DNA of 64,000 bases from Deroplatys truncata (lineage: Eukaryota; Arthropoda; Insecta; Mantodea; Mantidae). A model generated the notes under the pieces. That model did not search any database. It worked only from the letters and a program-made list of their open reading frames with translations, and was not told the DNA's origin. Both the position numbers and the translations under genes were made by a program. Within the stretch, counting starts at the first letter, position 1, and every line of letters begins with the position of its first letter. This document shows positions 11,440 through 22,796 of this stretch, piece by piece. The stretch is from the NCBI GenBank assembly GCA_030765065.1, contig CM060989.1, forward strand, positions 41,717,501 to 41,781,500, written 5' to 3'.

Positions 11440-12378
11440 GGGGACAAGGTAGTCTGACCACATGGAAATTACACCTTAAGTGTGTTAAATTACTACTGCT
11501 TTTAAAGTTCTCAATGGTTTTTCCTGAAACTTTTATGAATTATTTTATAAATCATCATAATTATTTCAAGTGGTTTTTGCATTAATAGCTTATGTACTTG
11601 AGTCCATAAAAATGATTTCATTCAGCAGAAAAATAATAAAATTTACTCTTAAAACATGTGAATTCATGTACCTTTTTCTATGATACTACTTGCAATACAA
11701 AATTACACTTTTTCATGCTTGTTCTTGGTATAATCACCTATCTTATGAATCTCAATTATTTAGGTATGTATATCAGTTCACTAAAAATTGAAAAAAAATT
11801 ATTTGCAAAGTGAAAAAGTAAAAATTTGGAAATTTTGCAATGTTGTTGCTTTCTTAATAACACTATTATACATTATAAAATTATTATTGTGGTTCAGAAA
11901 GTTAACTGTGTATTGTATACATGTACTGAACATTTCAGCTCTCTAACTCTCATACTTTCTGAGAAAAAGGTACATACATAAGTATCCAAAAATGTTGTTT
12001 TGAGAAAACTGAATCTAAAGTTTGAACATTAAAATTCTGACACACTTCAGAACATCCCAGGGTCATAATCATCTGCACCTTCCTTCCTGGATTGCTTCAG
12101 TTTTTTTATTTCTTTCTCTTGGTCCTGGTCTCCTTCATTGATTGCTGAACTGCTCGCTGGGCACGATATAGTCGTTCGTTGTTGAAAGATACAAAAATGT
12201 TCTAAAAAGGGGCATTGCATGACAGCTTTAAAGGAATGCAGACTAGCATTTAAATGGTATTCAAATCTCTTAACCCCCAAGAAGTATATATTTTTTTTAA
12301 ACTGAAAATATTAGAGATTTTATTAGTGCCTAAAACAAAGAAATGTGATTTTTGACCATTAGAGAGTAACTTGTCCCC
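11440..12378. mobile_element. TTAA-type non-autonomous element, copy 1
   Basis: A 939-bp repeat whose ends are inverted: GGGGACAAGGTAGTCTG on the left and, read inward on the right, GGGGACAAGTTACTCT. The left flank is TTAA (11436-11439); the right TTAA is no longer readable. It is similar along its length to 58428-59354, which keeps TTAA on both sides. On the minus strand a 77-codon frame (12280 to 12047) ends DDYDPGMF then stop, and the other copy also encodes DDYDPGM at the same place. TTAA duplication suggests piggyBac-like mobilisation, although piggyBac ends usually begin CCC; this is inference. Confidence 0.8.
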
Positions 12379-12681
12379 CCAAAAGAAATTAAAAAAAGAA
12401 GGCTTAGACTTTCAATTAAGATTACAACTGAATAGAAAATACACCACATGCATGCAAAATAAGAATAATATACCTACTACTACTCATTAATTTCAACAAA
12501 CGCATTATAATCACAATTAAAGGGGAATGTGAATGAAATTATTTGTCTTATTTCATATAAAAAGGTTTAATTTGACCTAATAAGTACAATTGAAAGCAAA
12601 AAACTTACAATGTAGGATAATAATCTAAACTTTTGTCTCGTCAAAATACCCTTCCTGAGCTAGCTAACAGCAGTACATATA
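12379..12681. other. unassigned AT-rich sequence
   Basis: Begins with the second copy of the direct repeat that flanks the TTAA element (12384-12420). Otherwise nothing recognised. Confidence 0.4.
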
Positions 12682-13982
12682 CGAAGAAAGTCCCAGAATT
12701 CCCCGACATGAGGTATACATAGTGGTTGTTGTTTAAAACAAATTAGTATGGTTAGAACGTACCAATCTTATATAGCTTAAGTTTGAAGTTTGAAGTTTGA
12801 CGATGCTACGCTGTTTAGTAATTGTTTGGCAGCCATTAATAGTGAACTCTCTCAACGAATTTGTAAACATGATAAAACTGGCCATCGTTATGTGATACTA
12901 TACTTTCATTTGAAAGGTCTTAATCCAACTAATATTAAAGCTGAGCTAGATTCTACTCTGGGGGAGTCTGCTCCTTCGTTTACAACAGTAAAACATTGGG
13001 TGGCAGAGTTTAAGTAAGGCCATAAGAGCTGCCAAAACGAACATTGCAGTGGTCGACCAAATGAGGTGACCACGCCAGAAATTGTGAAGAAAGTCCACAA
13101 ACTGTATTGGAATAGCGTCGACTGAAAGTGCGCGAGCTAGCAGACATCGTAAGCATTTCAAAAAGTGTTTCACATGCATGATAATTGAAAATTTAGACAT
13201 GAGAAAGCTGTGCGCAGAATGGGTGCCGCGTTCACTCAAACTGAAACCAAAGCAGCGTCGGGAGCATATTTCAGTCGTGTTTGGCGGTGTTTCGCTGCAA
13301 TAAAGCCGAGTTTTTGCGCCGATTCATAACCATGGATGAAACTTGGGTCCATCACTTCACACCTGAGACGAAGAAACAGCAAAAGCAGTGGGTTGAAAGG
13401 GGAGAATCGGCTCCAAAGAAGGCGAAGATAGTTCCATCTGCAGGCAAGGTCATGGCGTCAGTTTTCTGCGATGCACGTGGGATAGTTTTCATTGGTTATC
13501 TTCAAAAAAGAAAAGCAACCAATGGTGAGTATTATGCAAACTTATTGCAGCCTTTGAATGATGAGATTAACCAAAAACGGCCCCATTTTGCGAAAAAGAA
13601 GGTTCAGTTTCATCAAGACAATACACCAGTTCACACATCCATTATTGCCGTGCACAAATTCAATGAGTTAAAGTTCGAATTGCTTCCTCATGCACCCTAT
13701 TCGCCAGACTTAGCCACATCTGATTATTTTCTGTTTCCAAAGTTGAAGAATTGGCTTAGTGGTAAAAGATTTACCAACATTGAAGAGGTGGAGTTTGTAG
13801 TTGATGTTGTGGCTGTTTTGCAGAACTCGACGGTTCTCACTATAAACAGGGTATCGAAGCTATTGAACATCGCTGGGAAAGTGTATTGAGCTGAAAGGAG
13901 ACCATGTAGAGAAATTAAGATGTTTTTACACAGAATTTTTGTGTTTTCTTTGTTAGGTCGGGTACTTCCGTGAGAGCCCTCG
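12682..13982 (+). mobile_element. mariner element, copy 2 (complete ends)
   Basis: A 1301-bp mariner with TA on both sides (12680-12681 and 13983-13984). The left end reads CGAAGAAAGTCCCAGAATTC and the right end, inward, CGAGGGCTCTCACGGAAGTA. The left end has drifted more than in the other two copies. Same family as 275-1560 and 47419-48713. Confidence 0.9.
12803..13911 (+). pseudogene. mariner transposase pseudogene, copy 2
   Basis: The N-terminal DNA-binding half is open only to 13017 and then carries stops and frame changes up to about 13280 (stop in place of Arg after VAEFK). The catalytic half, 13281-13889, is an uninterrupted 202 codons with all three catalytic Asp residues present: MDETWVHHF, FHQDNTPVHTS and SPDLATSDYFLF. 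The motif ATSD differs from the usual APSD. The final stop is lost (VEK then Leu) relative to copies 1 and 3, where VEK is followed by TAA; in the main frame a TGA after KVY ends it slightly early. Dead as a whole, although the catalytic domain alone looks well kept. Confidence 0.9.
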
Positions 13983-13984
13983 TA

Positions 13985-14765
13985 TTTTTGTGCCATTGTA
14001 TAAACTTTTAATATATTATAATTTTATGTTTCATAAAAAACCGGGGTAGGTAAATTAAATTATTAAATTAATTAATTGGTCATTGGAGTGTAAAAAGTTA
14101 ACCTTACAACTTGGGTAAGCCAGCAAATATAAAATAAAATTACAGTTTGAGCGTCGTTGCTGCAACAAACGGCTAAACAATTAAAACATAAAGGCACCTG
14201 CACAAACTGATTGGCGGTCCTTCATGTTGGAAGCACTGCAGATGTCGGAACGAGTTGAAAAGAAACGCAAAACAATGCAGACCAAGAGAGAGAGAGAATT
14301 GCAGAAAAAAATTTCTCCTGCATCTTGTCTTTTGTCTATCTTTAAACATTGGCAGGGAAGTTTTGTGGCTATGTCGTCGTTTTCCAATCATTATTTCTGC
14401 ACGTGTTTGTACGTGTTGTTGGGTATAAGCAGGTCTGGGATGTGGGAAGATGGATGACTGGCGGCCAGCTTCACAGAGCTTGACAAGTCGCGGTCCAGAC
14501 CAGACAAGGATTCTTTCCGTCTCCCTCTTCAATTTCTGACTTTTTTCTCTCCTTCCCTTTATTTTGCGCATTTTCATTCTCTTCTTTCATTTCTGGTAGC
14601 TGCAGACAACCTACTCACTTTCTTTCATTCACACAGAATGCAACAGTGATGTTGAGAGCCAGGTGTTCCCCACCACATTTATAGCCTACTTTCCTAAAAC
14701 CCGTTCCATGTAACTTTGCCCTTTCATTAGCTGCTGCTGTGGAAAAATTTTTGCGAAAAAAAATA
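13985..14765. other. unassigned sequence, partly pyrimidine-rich
   Basis: Overlapping frames on both strands between 14173 and 14577 (up to 134 codons) have no recognised motif and look like chance in a purine/pyrimidine-biased stretch (short AG run near 14283). Confidence 0.35.
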
Positions 14766-16096
14766 CAGGGTGATTTATGCAGAACTGACACACTTCTTTC
14801 TTTAATTATTCTGTTCGAAATTCACTCAATACCCCAATTTTAGCACCAAATTAAGCAGAATGTTCTGGAGTTTCGATTGTCTGTCACTAGATGTGCAGAT
14901 GTTCATGTTGTATTCGTAATTGTTAGTTTTATTGTCGGCAACTGTTTTTGAGATTTTGTTCTAGTCAACGTGAAAATGGAGTACACATTAAATGAACGAC
15001 TCTTCCTTGTAAAGAAATACTGGATTACGAATTCAATTACAGCTACTCAAAGGGCATACCAGAGAGAATTTGGTGTTTGGAATCCTCCCCAAAGAAACAC
15101 AATAATGGGACTGGTAAACAAATTGGAAACAACTGGATCTCTGGTGAGTGAAAAAGGAAAAACTCGTTCATCTAGGCTTCCCACGGTTGTTGTTGATGTA
15201 AGAGCACGACTGGATCAGTCACCCAAAAAAATCATTAAGACGTTTTTCGCAGGAGACAGGGTACAGCTACTCAATGTGTCAGAGAGCTGTGAAAAGCGCA
15301 GGCCTAAAGCCGTATAGGATTACTGTTGTCCATCTCAGGAACCAATAAGGATAGACGACTGAATTACTGTCGCTGGTTCCAGGCGTTCATTGTGCAGAAT
15401 CCTGCCATATTGTCCATCACATGGCTCACAGATGAAGCATGGTTCCATTTATCCGGCTATGTGAACTCAAATAACTCACACTATAGGACCAGCGAAAATC
15501 CACATGTTATTCATGAAGCACCTATGCACCCGGTTAAAATACGAGTTTGGTGCGCAATATCTGCACAGAGAATTTTTTTTTAAACAATGGGAACTTTGCA
15601 GAGTACCGACGGATTTTCATGGAGTTTGTTGAGCAACTAGACAATGTAGAGCTGAGTGAAGGATATTTTCAGCAGGACGGCGCTACATGCCATACATAAA
15701 ATGAATCCATGGCACTAATTGCAAGTTTCTTTAACGACCGGATAATTTCCAAGAACCTATAACCACCGAGATCTCCGGATTTGACATCGCCGGACTTCTT
15801 TCTTTGGGGCTATTTAAAAGACAGAATTTATGCCACACGTGCCTAGACATTGGACGATCTGAAGCACAACATTACACAGGAGATTCAAGGTATTGACAAC
15901 AGCGTCCTCCAACGAGTGGCCAGTAACATGGAACGACGTGTTGAGTTTTGCCTTATGAAGGATGGAGGGCATTTGCCATAGAGGTAATTAATCTCCAAAA
16001 TTCCTCTGTATTTCAGGTATAATAAGTTTTCGCTAGCATAACTCGTTTTGAAACAATTAAAGAAATAAATGTGTCAGTTCTTCATAACTCACCCTG
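14766..16096 (+). mobile_element. Tc/mariner-superfamily element, second family, copy A
   Basis: A 1331-bp element with TA flanks (14764-14765, 16097-16098). The left end is CAGGGTGATTTATGCAGAAC and the right end, inward, CAGGGTGAGTTATGAAGAAC, a clear terminal inverted repeat continuing into TGACACA. The family differs from the mariner copies and recurs in opposite orientation at 43711-45062. Confidence 0.93.
14976..15981 (+). pseudogene. Tc/mariner-type transposase pseudogene, copy A
   Basis: Starts MEYTLNERLFLVKKYW with an N-terminal DNA-binding region to about residue 100. A frame change near 15315 precedes DRRLNYCRWFQAF and the first catalytic Asp in TDEAWFHLSGYVN. After another break near 15580, the second Asp is in YFQQDGATCHT, followed by an in-frame TAA (15697-15699). 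Then PRSPDLTSPDFFLWGYL gives the third acidic residue. I count about 38 residues between the second Asp and the Asp of SPDFF, longer than the 34 of classical mariner or Tc1, so this is a different clade. Members of this type are often labelled Tc3-like or mariner-like in insect genomes. Confidence 0.85.
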
Positions 16097-16132
16097 TAGT
16101 TCCTTATTTAATTGATCATTTATCTTGATAAA

Positions 16133-16450
16133 TGGGGTAGCGCAGTGATTTTGTTTCCGGCTCTCGTATTGTCGGTCCGGAGGTTCGTTTCCCGGCTCTG
16201 GTATGGCATTTTAAGTTGACCCTAACCACGCCTTCACTTCTGACTTGCTCGTGTGAAATATTTCAGAGAGACAACGTGGATCGGAGTCCACGATAAAAGC
16301 TGTAGGATCTCTTCTTCCACCGCCATCCTCATCAACACCCTACCATCGCAGGCATCGGATTCCGCCCTCTGGATGACTCCACCTCAGAAAAGGGTCCAGT
16401 CATCGCTTGGTAGAATGAGGTAACACCGAAGGTCACAAGCCATATGGGGA
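16133..16450 (+). mobile_element. tRNA-headed SINE
   Basis: The head GGGGTAGCGCAGTGATT resembles an A box and GGAGGTTCGTTTCCC a B box, with spacing of about 40 bp. The body is not obviously the same as the other SINE bodies here. Not a functional tRNA: the stems do not pair. Confidence 0.55.
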
Positions 16451-16797
16451 ACGTTAGATACGACGATACATTTTCATAACCGACGAATCAAATATATAAC
16501 ATAAGAGATAATGCACATAGAATGCATGGAAAATATTGTAAACAAACAGGAAGGAGGATTCTTTGGTTTAACTCAGGCTCTCAAGATGACTATAGCACTT
16601 GTATCTACCAACAATGTGTTATCGCTTATGTTGAAAACCATATGTTCCCAGCTACATTTGTAGCCTGCCTTCCTAGTCTGTTAGAAACGAGATGAGAGGT
16701 ATTTAAGGGAATAAAAGTAATATAAAGAAGGCTTTCTGGAGAGGTGTTGGACAGCCATTTGAGGTAATAAATAGACAGAATTTTTGAGAAAGAATTT
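16451..16797. other. unassigned sequence
   Basis: No recognisable feature between a SINE and H3. Confidence 0.35.
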
Positions 16798-17503
16798 TCT
16801 GATGTTACATTCATAAGACTATCTCTACCCACTATCGTTTATTTTATATACCTAGATTCTAAGAGCCTATTCTTACGAAAGCTTACTTTTTTATCCACTT
16901 GGTGTTAATCGAAATAATCCTTTGCAGAAATAATTTTATTAACATTTCTTGTAAGTACAAGGGAGGAGTACAAGAGACAGAATCGATAATCAGATGCTTA
17001 AAAGCGAGTCGCTAATACAGCACAGATGTTTTACAGATACAAAAATCTCTAATAAATTGGGTGTTTTAAGGTGATCTACATTTTTTGTGTTTAGGTTTTT
17101 TCTCTACATCTTTAACGTTTGGCTGTTATACAAAATTATACAACATTTCTTCTGTTTGAAGAGGACATCACAAGCTATTTCCAGGAAATTCAAGATATGT
17201 ATTTGTTGTGTAAATGTCTTAAATACGCAGTATTTTAATCAAAATCGTTAGAGGTGCTTTCTGAGAAAATAGTTTGTTGAAACTCTTCGTGTAACATTTT
17301 TGGAAGACACTGAATTTAAATACGTTTGCAATTCATAGGATTTGGTTTTGGAGTAACTGTGTTCCCACATACACAGACACTTTCTAAACGTGATATTTTG
17401 AATTCAGTGAGCCTCAAAATATGTATATCCGGTGAAACCTCGACATCGAATTTTTAGGTGGAATACAATATTTCTTCTACTTGCTGTAAATACGTAAAGG
17501 TAA
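16798..17503 (+). mobile_element. family H repeat, copy H3 (diverged)
   Basis: Starts TCTGATGTTACATTCATAAG then ACTATCTCTACCC, proceeds through the shared blocks (GAAAGCTTAC, the AAGAGGACATCACA block, GTAACATTTTTGG) and ends near CTTGCTGTAAATACGTAAAG. The AC tract is reduced to a few units near 17370 and the terminal palindrome has decayed, so this is an old copy. Confidence 0.7.
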
Positions 17504-18045
17504 ATATACGTATCACGGAGGGGCCCCGGGAACCAGAGCAGATCATCGCACGGAGGCCAATCGGCCCATTGTGCTTCCAACGTGACCCCTTGGAGGGAAG
17601 GACGAGGGGAGAGACCCGAAGGGCAACCAGATCCGGATGCCGACGTGCGCAAGCATGGACGGGGCCCCTAACGTTTCCAGATAGAACACATCCACCGCCG
17701 CACGGTCCCTTGACCCAGGCGGAGCTCAAAAAATTCAACTTGGAAGTTTTCTTGCATCCTCCGTATTCACCGGAGCTTGCCCCAAGTGATTTTCACATGT
17801 TCCTCCAACTCAAAGGTAAGCACTTTTAACACTGATGATGAAGTCAAATCAATAACAGTTGGTTGCGAGCACAGAACCCGACCTGGTACAGCACTGACTT
17901 GGAAAAACTTGTCACGTCCCCAAAAATGTGACTATGTAGAAAAGTAACAAAAGAATTGTACAATATAAATAAAATAACTCAACGTGATCAATTGCTTGTA
18001 ATGTCTTTTATAAAATAGGGAAACTTACTTACTAGACGACCCTCG
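17504..18045 (+). pseudogene. mariner 3' remnant with GC-rich insert
   Basis: The right end, inward CGAGGGTCGTCTAGTAAGTA, abuts TA at 18046-18047 and resembles a mariner terminus. Coding sequence from about 17727 reads ELKKFNLEVFLHPPYSPELA then PSDFHMF, the region of the third catalytic Asp, so only the C-terminal third of a transposase remains. It is a different mariner from copies 1-3. The part from 17515 to about 17720 is a GC-rich block unlike any mariner sequence I know, and no left terminus is visible. Confidence 0.65.
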
Positions 18046-18047
18046 TA

Positions 18048-18392
18048 TCAAGGCCAAAAGATACTCAGGGTAAAAAATTAACGTTTTAATAATTAAGGAA
18101 TAAAAACTGTAGTCCAAAGCTTTATAGAGAAATGTTTTTAAATCCCGTTCTGCATTCTATATTCACAGGAATGTCTTCTGTAAACATTGAAACCTTCCAT
18201 TACTATAATTTTATTACGCGCAAATTTCTGAAATCTGGTGTTTTATAATTGAAAAATTTAAAGTTTATTGTGGTAAGAACTGTCTTTATCCCTTTCAGGG
18301 GCGGTTTTTTTATCTGCAAGTGAGTGGTGGATATTTTATTTTTATCACTTGCATTTTAGCTTCAAAGCAAGCTCGTTAGTTAGCCATTTTTA
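18048..18392. other. unassigned AT-rich sequence
   Basis: No recognisable feature. Confidence 0.35.
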
Positions 18393-19008
18393 TTGAGGCA
18401 GTATTTTTAACACTTAAATGAGTTGAGTCTAATTATATAATGTAAAATATAATAACAGCCCACTTTAAAGCAATATGTGTATAAAATAACATGAAATGTA
18501 TGTAAAAGTCATTATATTAATGTTTATATTATTGTGTACATGTTTAATAATCTTATGTGAATGTATTACGTAATTTAATAATGTAGGAGCTGTGAGAATA
18601 TAGGTCAAAAGTTGCTAACAATGAGGCAACAATGAGGTAACCTTGAGGCAATAATGAATTATAAAGTTTAATAATACCGCTAGTAATTCTTGGAGGAACA
18701 ATAATGTAATTTTTTAGACAGTTTATAAATAGCCAATCAACAACCGGAAAAAGCTTAAGACAAATAAAAGTATTCTATTGGAGTAGAATTAGTCAATCAG
18801 AGACTTAAAATACAGAAATTTACATCTTCAGGCGGTAGAAACCAGTTGCTTGTAGACAGTGTTCCTAACTGGACGCGAGACGCGTCCTCAAGAAGTTTAA
18901 TACGTATCCAGCGCGAGACAAAAATTAATTTCGGCGAGGTTGTTATAAAGTTTACATCTTATAAAAAGTTCAAGTAATTAATAAATAATTTCACAGCTCT
19001 CTATATCA
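18393..19008 (+). repeat. LTR-like or terminal-inverted repeat, copy 2
   Basis: Diverged partner of 9055-9757. The core begins TGTAGGAGCTGTGAGAATAT (18583) and ends ATTTCACAGCTCTCTATAT (before 19008), an inverted match of about 15 bases. It contains TATAAATAGCCAATC near 18725 and a 7-bp hairpin GGACGCG/CGCGTCC at 18871-18887. An AATAAA-like TTAATAAATAATT lies just before the right end. This would fit an LTR, but the flanks show no target duplication. Confidence 0.5.
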
Positions 19009-19612
19009 GTGAAGTGTTTTTTAATCGTGTGAAGGATTAATAAAAAGAGTGAAGTAAAAATTATAATCTGTGTAAGCCTACATTCTTTAGCCGTATCACA
19101 CCCTGTTAAGAGAAACATGTTTCTACAAATTAATACTGACGCAGCCGAGGCAAACATAAACATATATAATATTTAAAGAAGCATTAAAATACAAAGTCGT
19201 TTCTAATCGTTGGGGCGAAGGCCACCGGAAAGTGAACATTGGAGCGAAGGCCACAGGAAACTGTACCATACGTGGGACAGTTACTTCATCCAGTTTTTGG
19301 CTCCACAACAGTGGAAGCAAAAATAAACCTTCCACATTATATAATTAATCCATAACTGATTTTTTTAACTGATGGCATACTATCCTTTGTAGTTTTTTGA
19401 AGACCCAAGATTTACAGAGTTAGTAATTGTATTTCTGCACGATCGTGTATTGTCTGTACCTTCTGGATAATGTTTATACAGAAGGAAATTTAAAATTCCA
19501 ACACATGAATTCGTTTCCAAGGAAACCCATATCTACGAACATAAATTCGTATACACTATACAATATACACTAAGTCGGGAAGTAAAATACACTTGAAGTC
19601 TTAATTTACATA
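19009..19612. other. unassigned sequence with a short direct duplication
   Basis: A block of about 25 bp (TTGGGGCGAAGGCCACCGGA, 19210 onward) is repeated once immediately downstream with a few changes (TTGGAGCGAAGGCCACAGGA). No gene recognised. Confidence 0.4.
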
Positions 19613-20544
19613 TTACTTTCTCTACTACGTATAGTAAGTAGGGGAAATATTGTATTCCACCCAAAAATTCGATACCAAGATTTCACAGGAAATATGTTTT
19701 GAGACCCCTTGAATCAAAAAAAAAACATTTTTGGAAACATGTCCGTGTGTGTGTCTGTGAACAGCATAACTCAAAAACGAACAGTCGGATAAACACCAAA
19801 CTTGGTATTTAGGTTCAGTATCTTCCAGAGACGCGACTCAAAGATTGTAAAGAAAATCCCCCAACCCAGATTACCCTTTACATGGAACGTTTTTCGAACA
19901 TTTTAATTTTCTCAAAAATGGCTCTAACGATTTTGATTAAAATATCATATGTTTAAGAAATTTTCATGACAGATAAAATGTATATCTTGAATTTTCTGGG
20001 AATGTCTCCAAAAGTATTCTTAATTGTGAACGACTTTTGCATAACTGGTAAACCATAAGAGATAGACAAAATGTTACTACACAAAAAAAATGTGGATCGC
20101 GTTAAAATACACAATTTATGTCATATACATTTTTGTTGTTGAGTGAACCATTTTCGAGATATTCTTAAATTTCCCAATACTTTTTCTCAAATGGGAATTC
20201 GTTATTCATTTTTTGTCTTGGATATGCATAGAGTATTAATCTGTGGCAAAGAGAATGGTGCTGCACTTAGCAACCAGCTATTAAGATATATGTCGATGCT
20301 TAAAGGCTACTGTATTTTTATATTGCCCTTGCAATCACAAAACAAGGGGAACATAGTACGTCTTAAGCGATAGTCAAATAGTTTTAGAACTGGTCGCTAT
20401 GTGTAAAATGTAATTCTCTTTGCATGTCAAAAGATCGTTTCTGCAAATGTTTATCTCGATTAATATGAAATAGATGGAGAATATGAGCTTGTAAAAATAG
20501 TTTGTATAAGAGTCGAGAAAGTCATGTGAGTGTAACACATCAGA
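19613..20544 (-). mobile_element. family H repeat, full-length copy H4
   Basis: A 932-bp copy in reverse orientation. On the plus strand it opens TTACTTTCTCTACTACGTAT, shows the palindromic segment CTACTACGTATAGTAAGTAG, an AC/GT tract near 19746-19757, and closes GAGAAAGTCATGTGAGTGTA then ACACATCAGA. The TC-end is therefore at 20544. A plus-strand frame of 76 codons at 20143 is shared by the copies near 50800 and 52900. Confidence 0.88.
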
Positions 20545-20954
20545 TTTCTTTTAATAATCAGTTATAACACATTACAGTGTATAACACACTTAGAAAAGAA
20601 TAACTTATGTTATTTCAAATATTGTAATTCAAGGTGAATGAACATTTCATACCTCATTCTAGATTTTTGCAGGAAATAATGAGGCGAACCCAATTTTCCA
20701 TGCCTGTTCAATAATCGATTTCATAATCCACGTCTACAACTTCAATTTCTTCTGAAACGCTAAATCTCTAGCATTGTCCATATTATTTTCAAACAACCCA
20801 CTTTGAGTCACCGCATCAAAGAATTCACTCAAAGCCTCCTAAATTATAGTATCTTACTAAGCCATCGGATTAGTTACAGTGTTGAGTTGGCAGCATTGCG
20901 TTACCAGAAATCCGAGGTGAAGTTGGTTAAGTTCATTAGAAATTGCTTTTGTTT
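20545..20954. other. unassigned AT-rich sequence
   Basis: Spacer between two H copies of the same orientation; nothing recognised. Confidence 0.35.
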
Positions 20955-21439
20955 TTGCTTTCTCTACTACGTATAGCAAGTAGGAGATGCATTGTATTCC
21001 ACCCAAAAATTCTATGCTGAGATTTCACGAAAATGCATGTTTTGAGGCCCCTGAACCAAAAAAGGCATTTTTAGAAAAAGGTCTGTGTGGGTCTGTGAAC
21101 AGCATAACTCAAAAACGAAAAGTTGGATAAATACCAAACATCGTATTTAGGTTCAGTATCTTTCAAAGATGCGACACGAAGATTTAAGAAAATCCCCCCA
21201 CCCCAGACTAGCCTTTACATGCAACATTTTAAAAAAAATTGATTTTCTCACATAGCAACCAGCTCTTAAAACATTTGACTGTCGCTTAAAGCCTACCAAT
21301 TCCCCTTGCACCTACAAGAAAATTAGCCATAAGATCTGCAATTTTTTGTATCGATTAACATGAAGAAGATGGAAAATAAGCGTTTGTAAAAATAGTTTGT
21401 ACAAGGGTAGAGAAAGCCATATGAGTGCAACACACCAGA
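20955..21439 (-). mobile_element. family H repeat, internally deleted copy H5
   Basis: Both ends are present: GCTTTCTCTACTACGTATAG at the left and AGAAAGCCATATGAGTGCAA then CACACCAGA at the right. The middle is missing: similarity jumps near 21248 from the GATTTTCTCA block directly to the CATAGCAACCAGCTCTTAAA block, so about half of the element is deleted. Confidence 0.82.
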
Positions 21440-22442
21440 GTTTTATATTATTAATTTATTAAAAATAACAAAACACACAATATTACAAACATGGAGTGCA
21501 ATACATAAATGCATAACAATGTACTTCCTACATTCATATCGCAATGGTTTACGTGTGTTTTCACTTTAAAGACGGAGTAAATAAATTGGACTTTTCTATG
21601 ATTATAGTATAGAATTAACAAAATTTGAGGAAGAGTGTTTTTATTTTTATTATGTAAATGCCTTTTAAAATGTTACATACTGCACTGGTTGGTCTTACAT
21701 CATCGTATTTTACATAAAGTTTTAGAATTGTTATCCTCAAGCGTACAGTGTATATTCGAAAACACATTTTTCCAAAGTTGCAATCCGGATTACATTTGCA
21801 TCACTGAATTGTGCTTTTAATTTTACTGGGATCGATTTGTTTTATTTTTTTTGTTTTTATCTATCCGTATCAAAAAAGATAAATTAATTTAAAGAGAACG
21901 TAAAATGCTAAATAAAACACTACTGTATTGGTCTCGTATTGCGTGTTCACTGAAAAGCGGTCGTCATGGTGACTTTGAAACCCGCGAACCTGCCTTGACA
22001 GATCAGGTGAGCAACATTCCTACGTGCTTTCCAAAACTGCTTCAGCGACCTTCAGATACGCTACCAAAGTATATCGACCTCGGAGCTGATTCAAATTTGT
22101 ACGCTAATTTCACATTTATACTAATGTTATAAACAGAGAAAAATTGTAGATATGTGTATGTAGGTTAATCTTAGAAACCACTTAAATCCTCTTGATAATT
22201 CTTTCTCCATTGAAAAACGCAGCTCTTCCTGACGGAAATGGACTATATGATGACTAATAAACTAAAAATTATATACAATACCTATAGATTTTTTTCGTGG
22301 TTTCCCTCAGTCGCCAAAGTAAATACTGGATTGGATATTTAATACCAGACCCAAAGTTCTACCTTAAGTCTAAAACAATAGTAAAACGAAAAATAAGTGG
22401 CAATAGCGAATGCTATCCCATCTATCCACAGACAATGACAAC
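21440..22442. other. unassigned AT-rich sequence
   Basis: The frames at 21635-21820 and 21905-22132 have no recognised motif. No repeat ends seen. Confidence 0.35.
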
Positions 22443-22714
22443 AGACCGGACGGCACCCTAATGCACGAACCAGAAGATCCGGCTGTCATGCGCTAGGGTC
22501 TCTATGGACACGTGACGAAGCAAGATGGTATGGTCCCAGGAATGAGACCTAGAGGGCTAATTGTCCTCCTTTCTGTGTGAAGACGGCGGTTAGACTGGAA
22601 GGCACCCTAATGCCATCTGCGCGACATGAAGCAAAAGATTCGGTTGCTATGCGCTAGGGTCTCTGACACGTGACGGAGCGGGTGGTTACAGGAATGAAAC
22701 CTAGAAGGCTAAAT
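22443..22714. repeat. two-unit tandem duplication
   Basis: Two diverged copies of a roughly 122-bp unit, 22443-22564 and 22592-22714, each containing GGCACCCTAATG, ATGCGCTAGGGTCTCT, ACACGTGACG and a GGAATGA(G/A)ACCTAGA block. The period is about 149 bp. GC content is above the surroundings. Origin unknown. Confidence 0.8.
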
Positions 22715-22794
22715 GTCTATCACACATCGTTCTAAGAGTTATCCACTAACAGATTCGTCGCGATATAACCTAGAAGTTAAAGCGACGTAAAATA

Positions 22795-22796
22795 GA

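Noticed and set aside
14173-14577. 134-codon minus-strand frame rich in Lys and Arg
   Set aside because: It follows purine/pyrimidine bias, overlaps competing frames on both strands and shows no motif.
17458-17829. 123-codon frame crossing the GC-rich island
   Set aside because: Only its last 35 codons match mariner; the rest is a frame kept open by GC bias and has no domain.
9055-19008. A single 10-kb LTR provirus bounded by the two LTR-like repeats
   Set aside because: No gag, protease, polymerase or integrase motif lies between them, while several unrelated transposons do.
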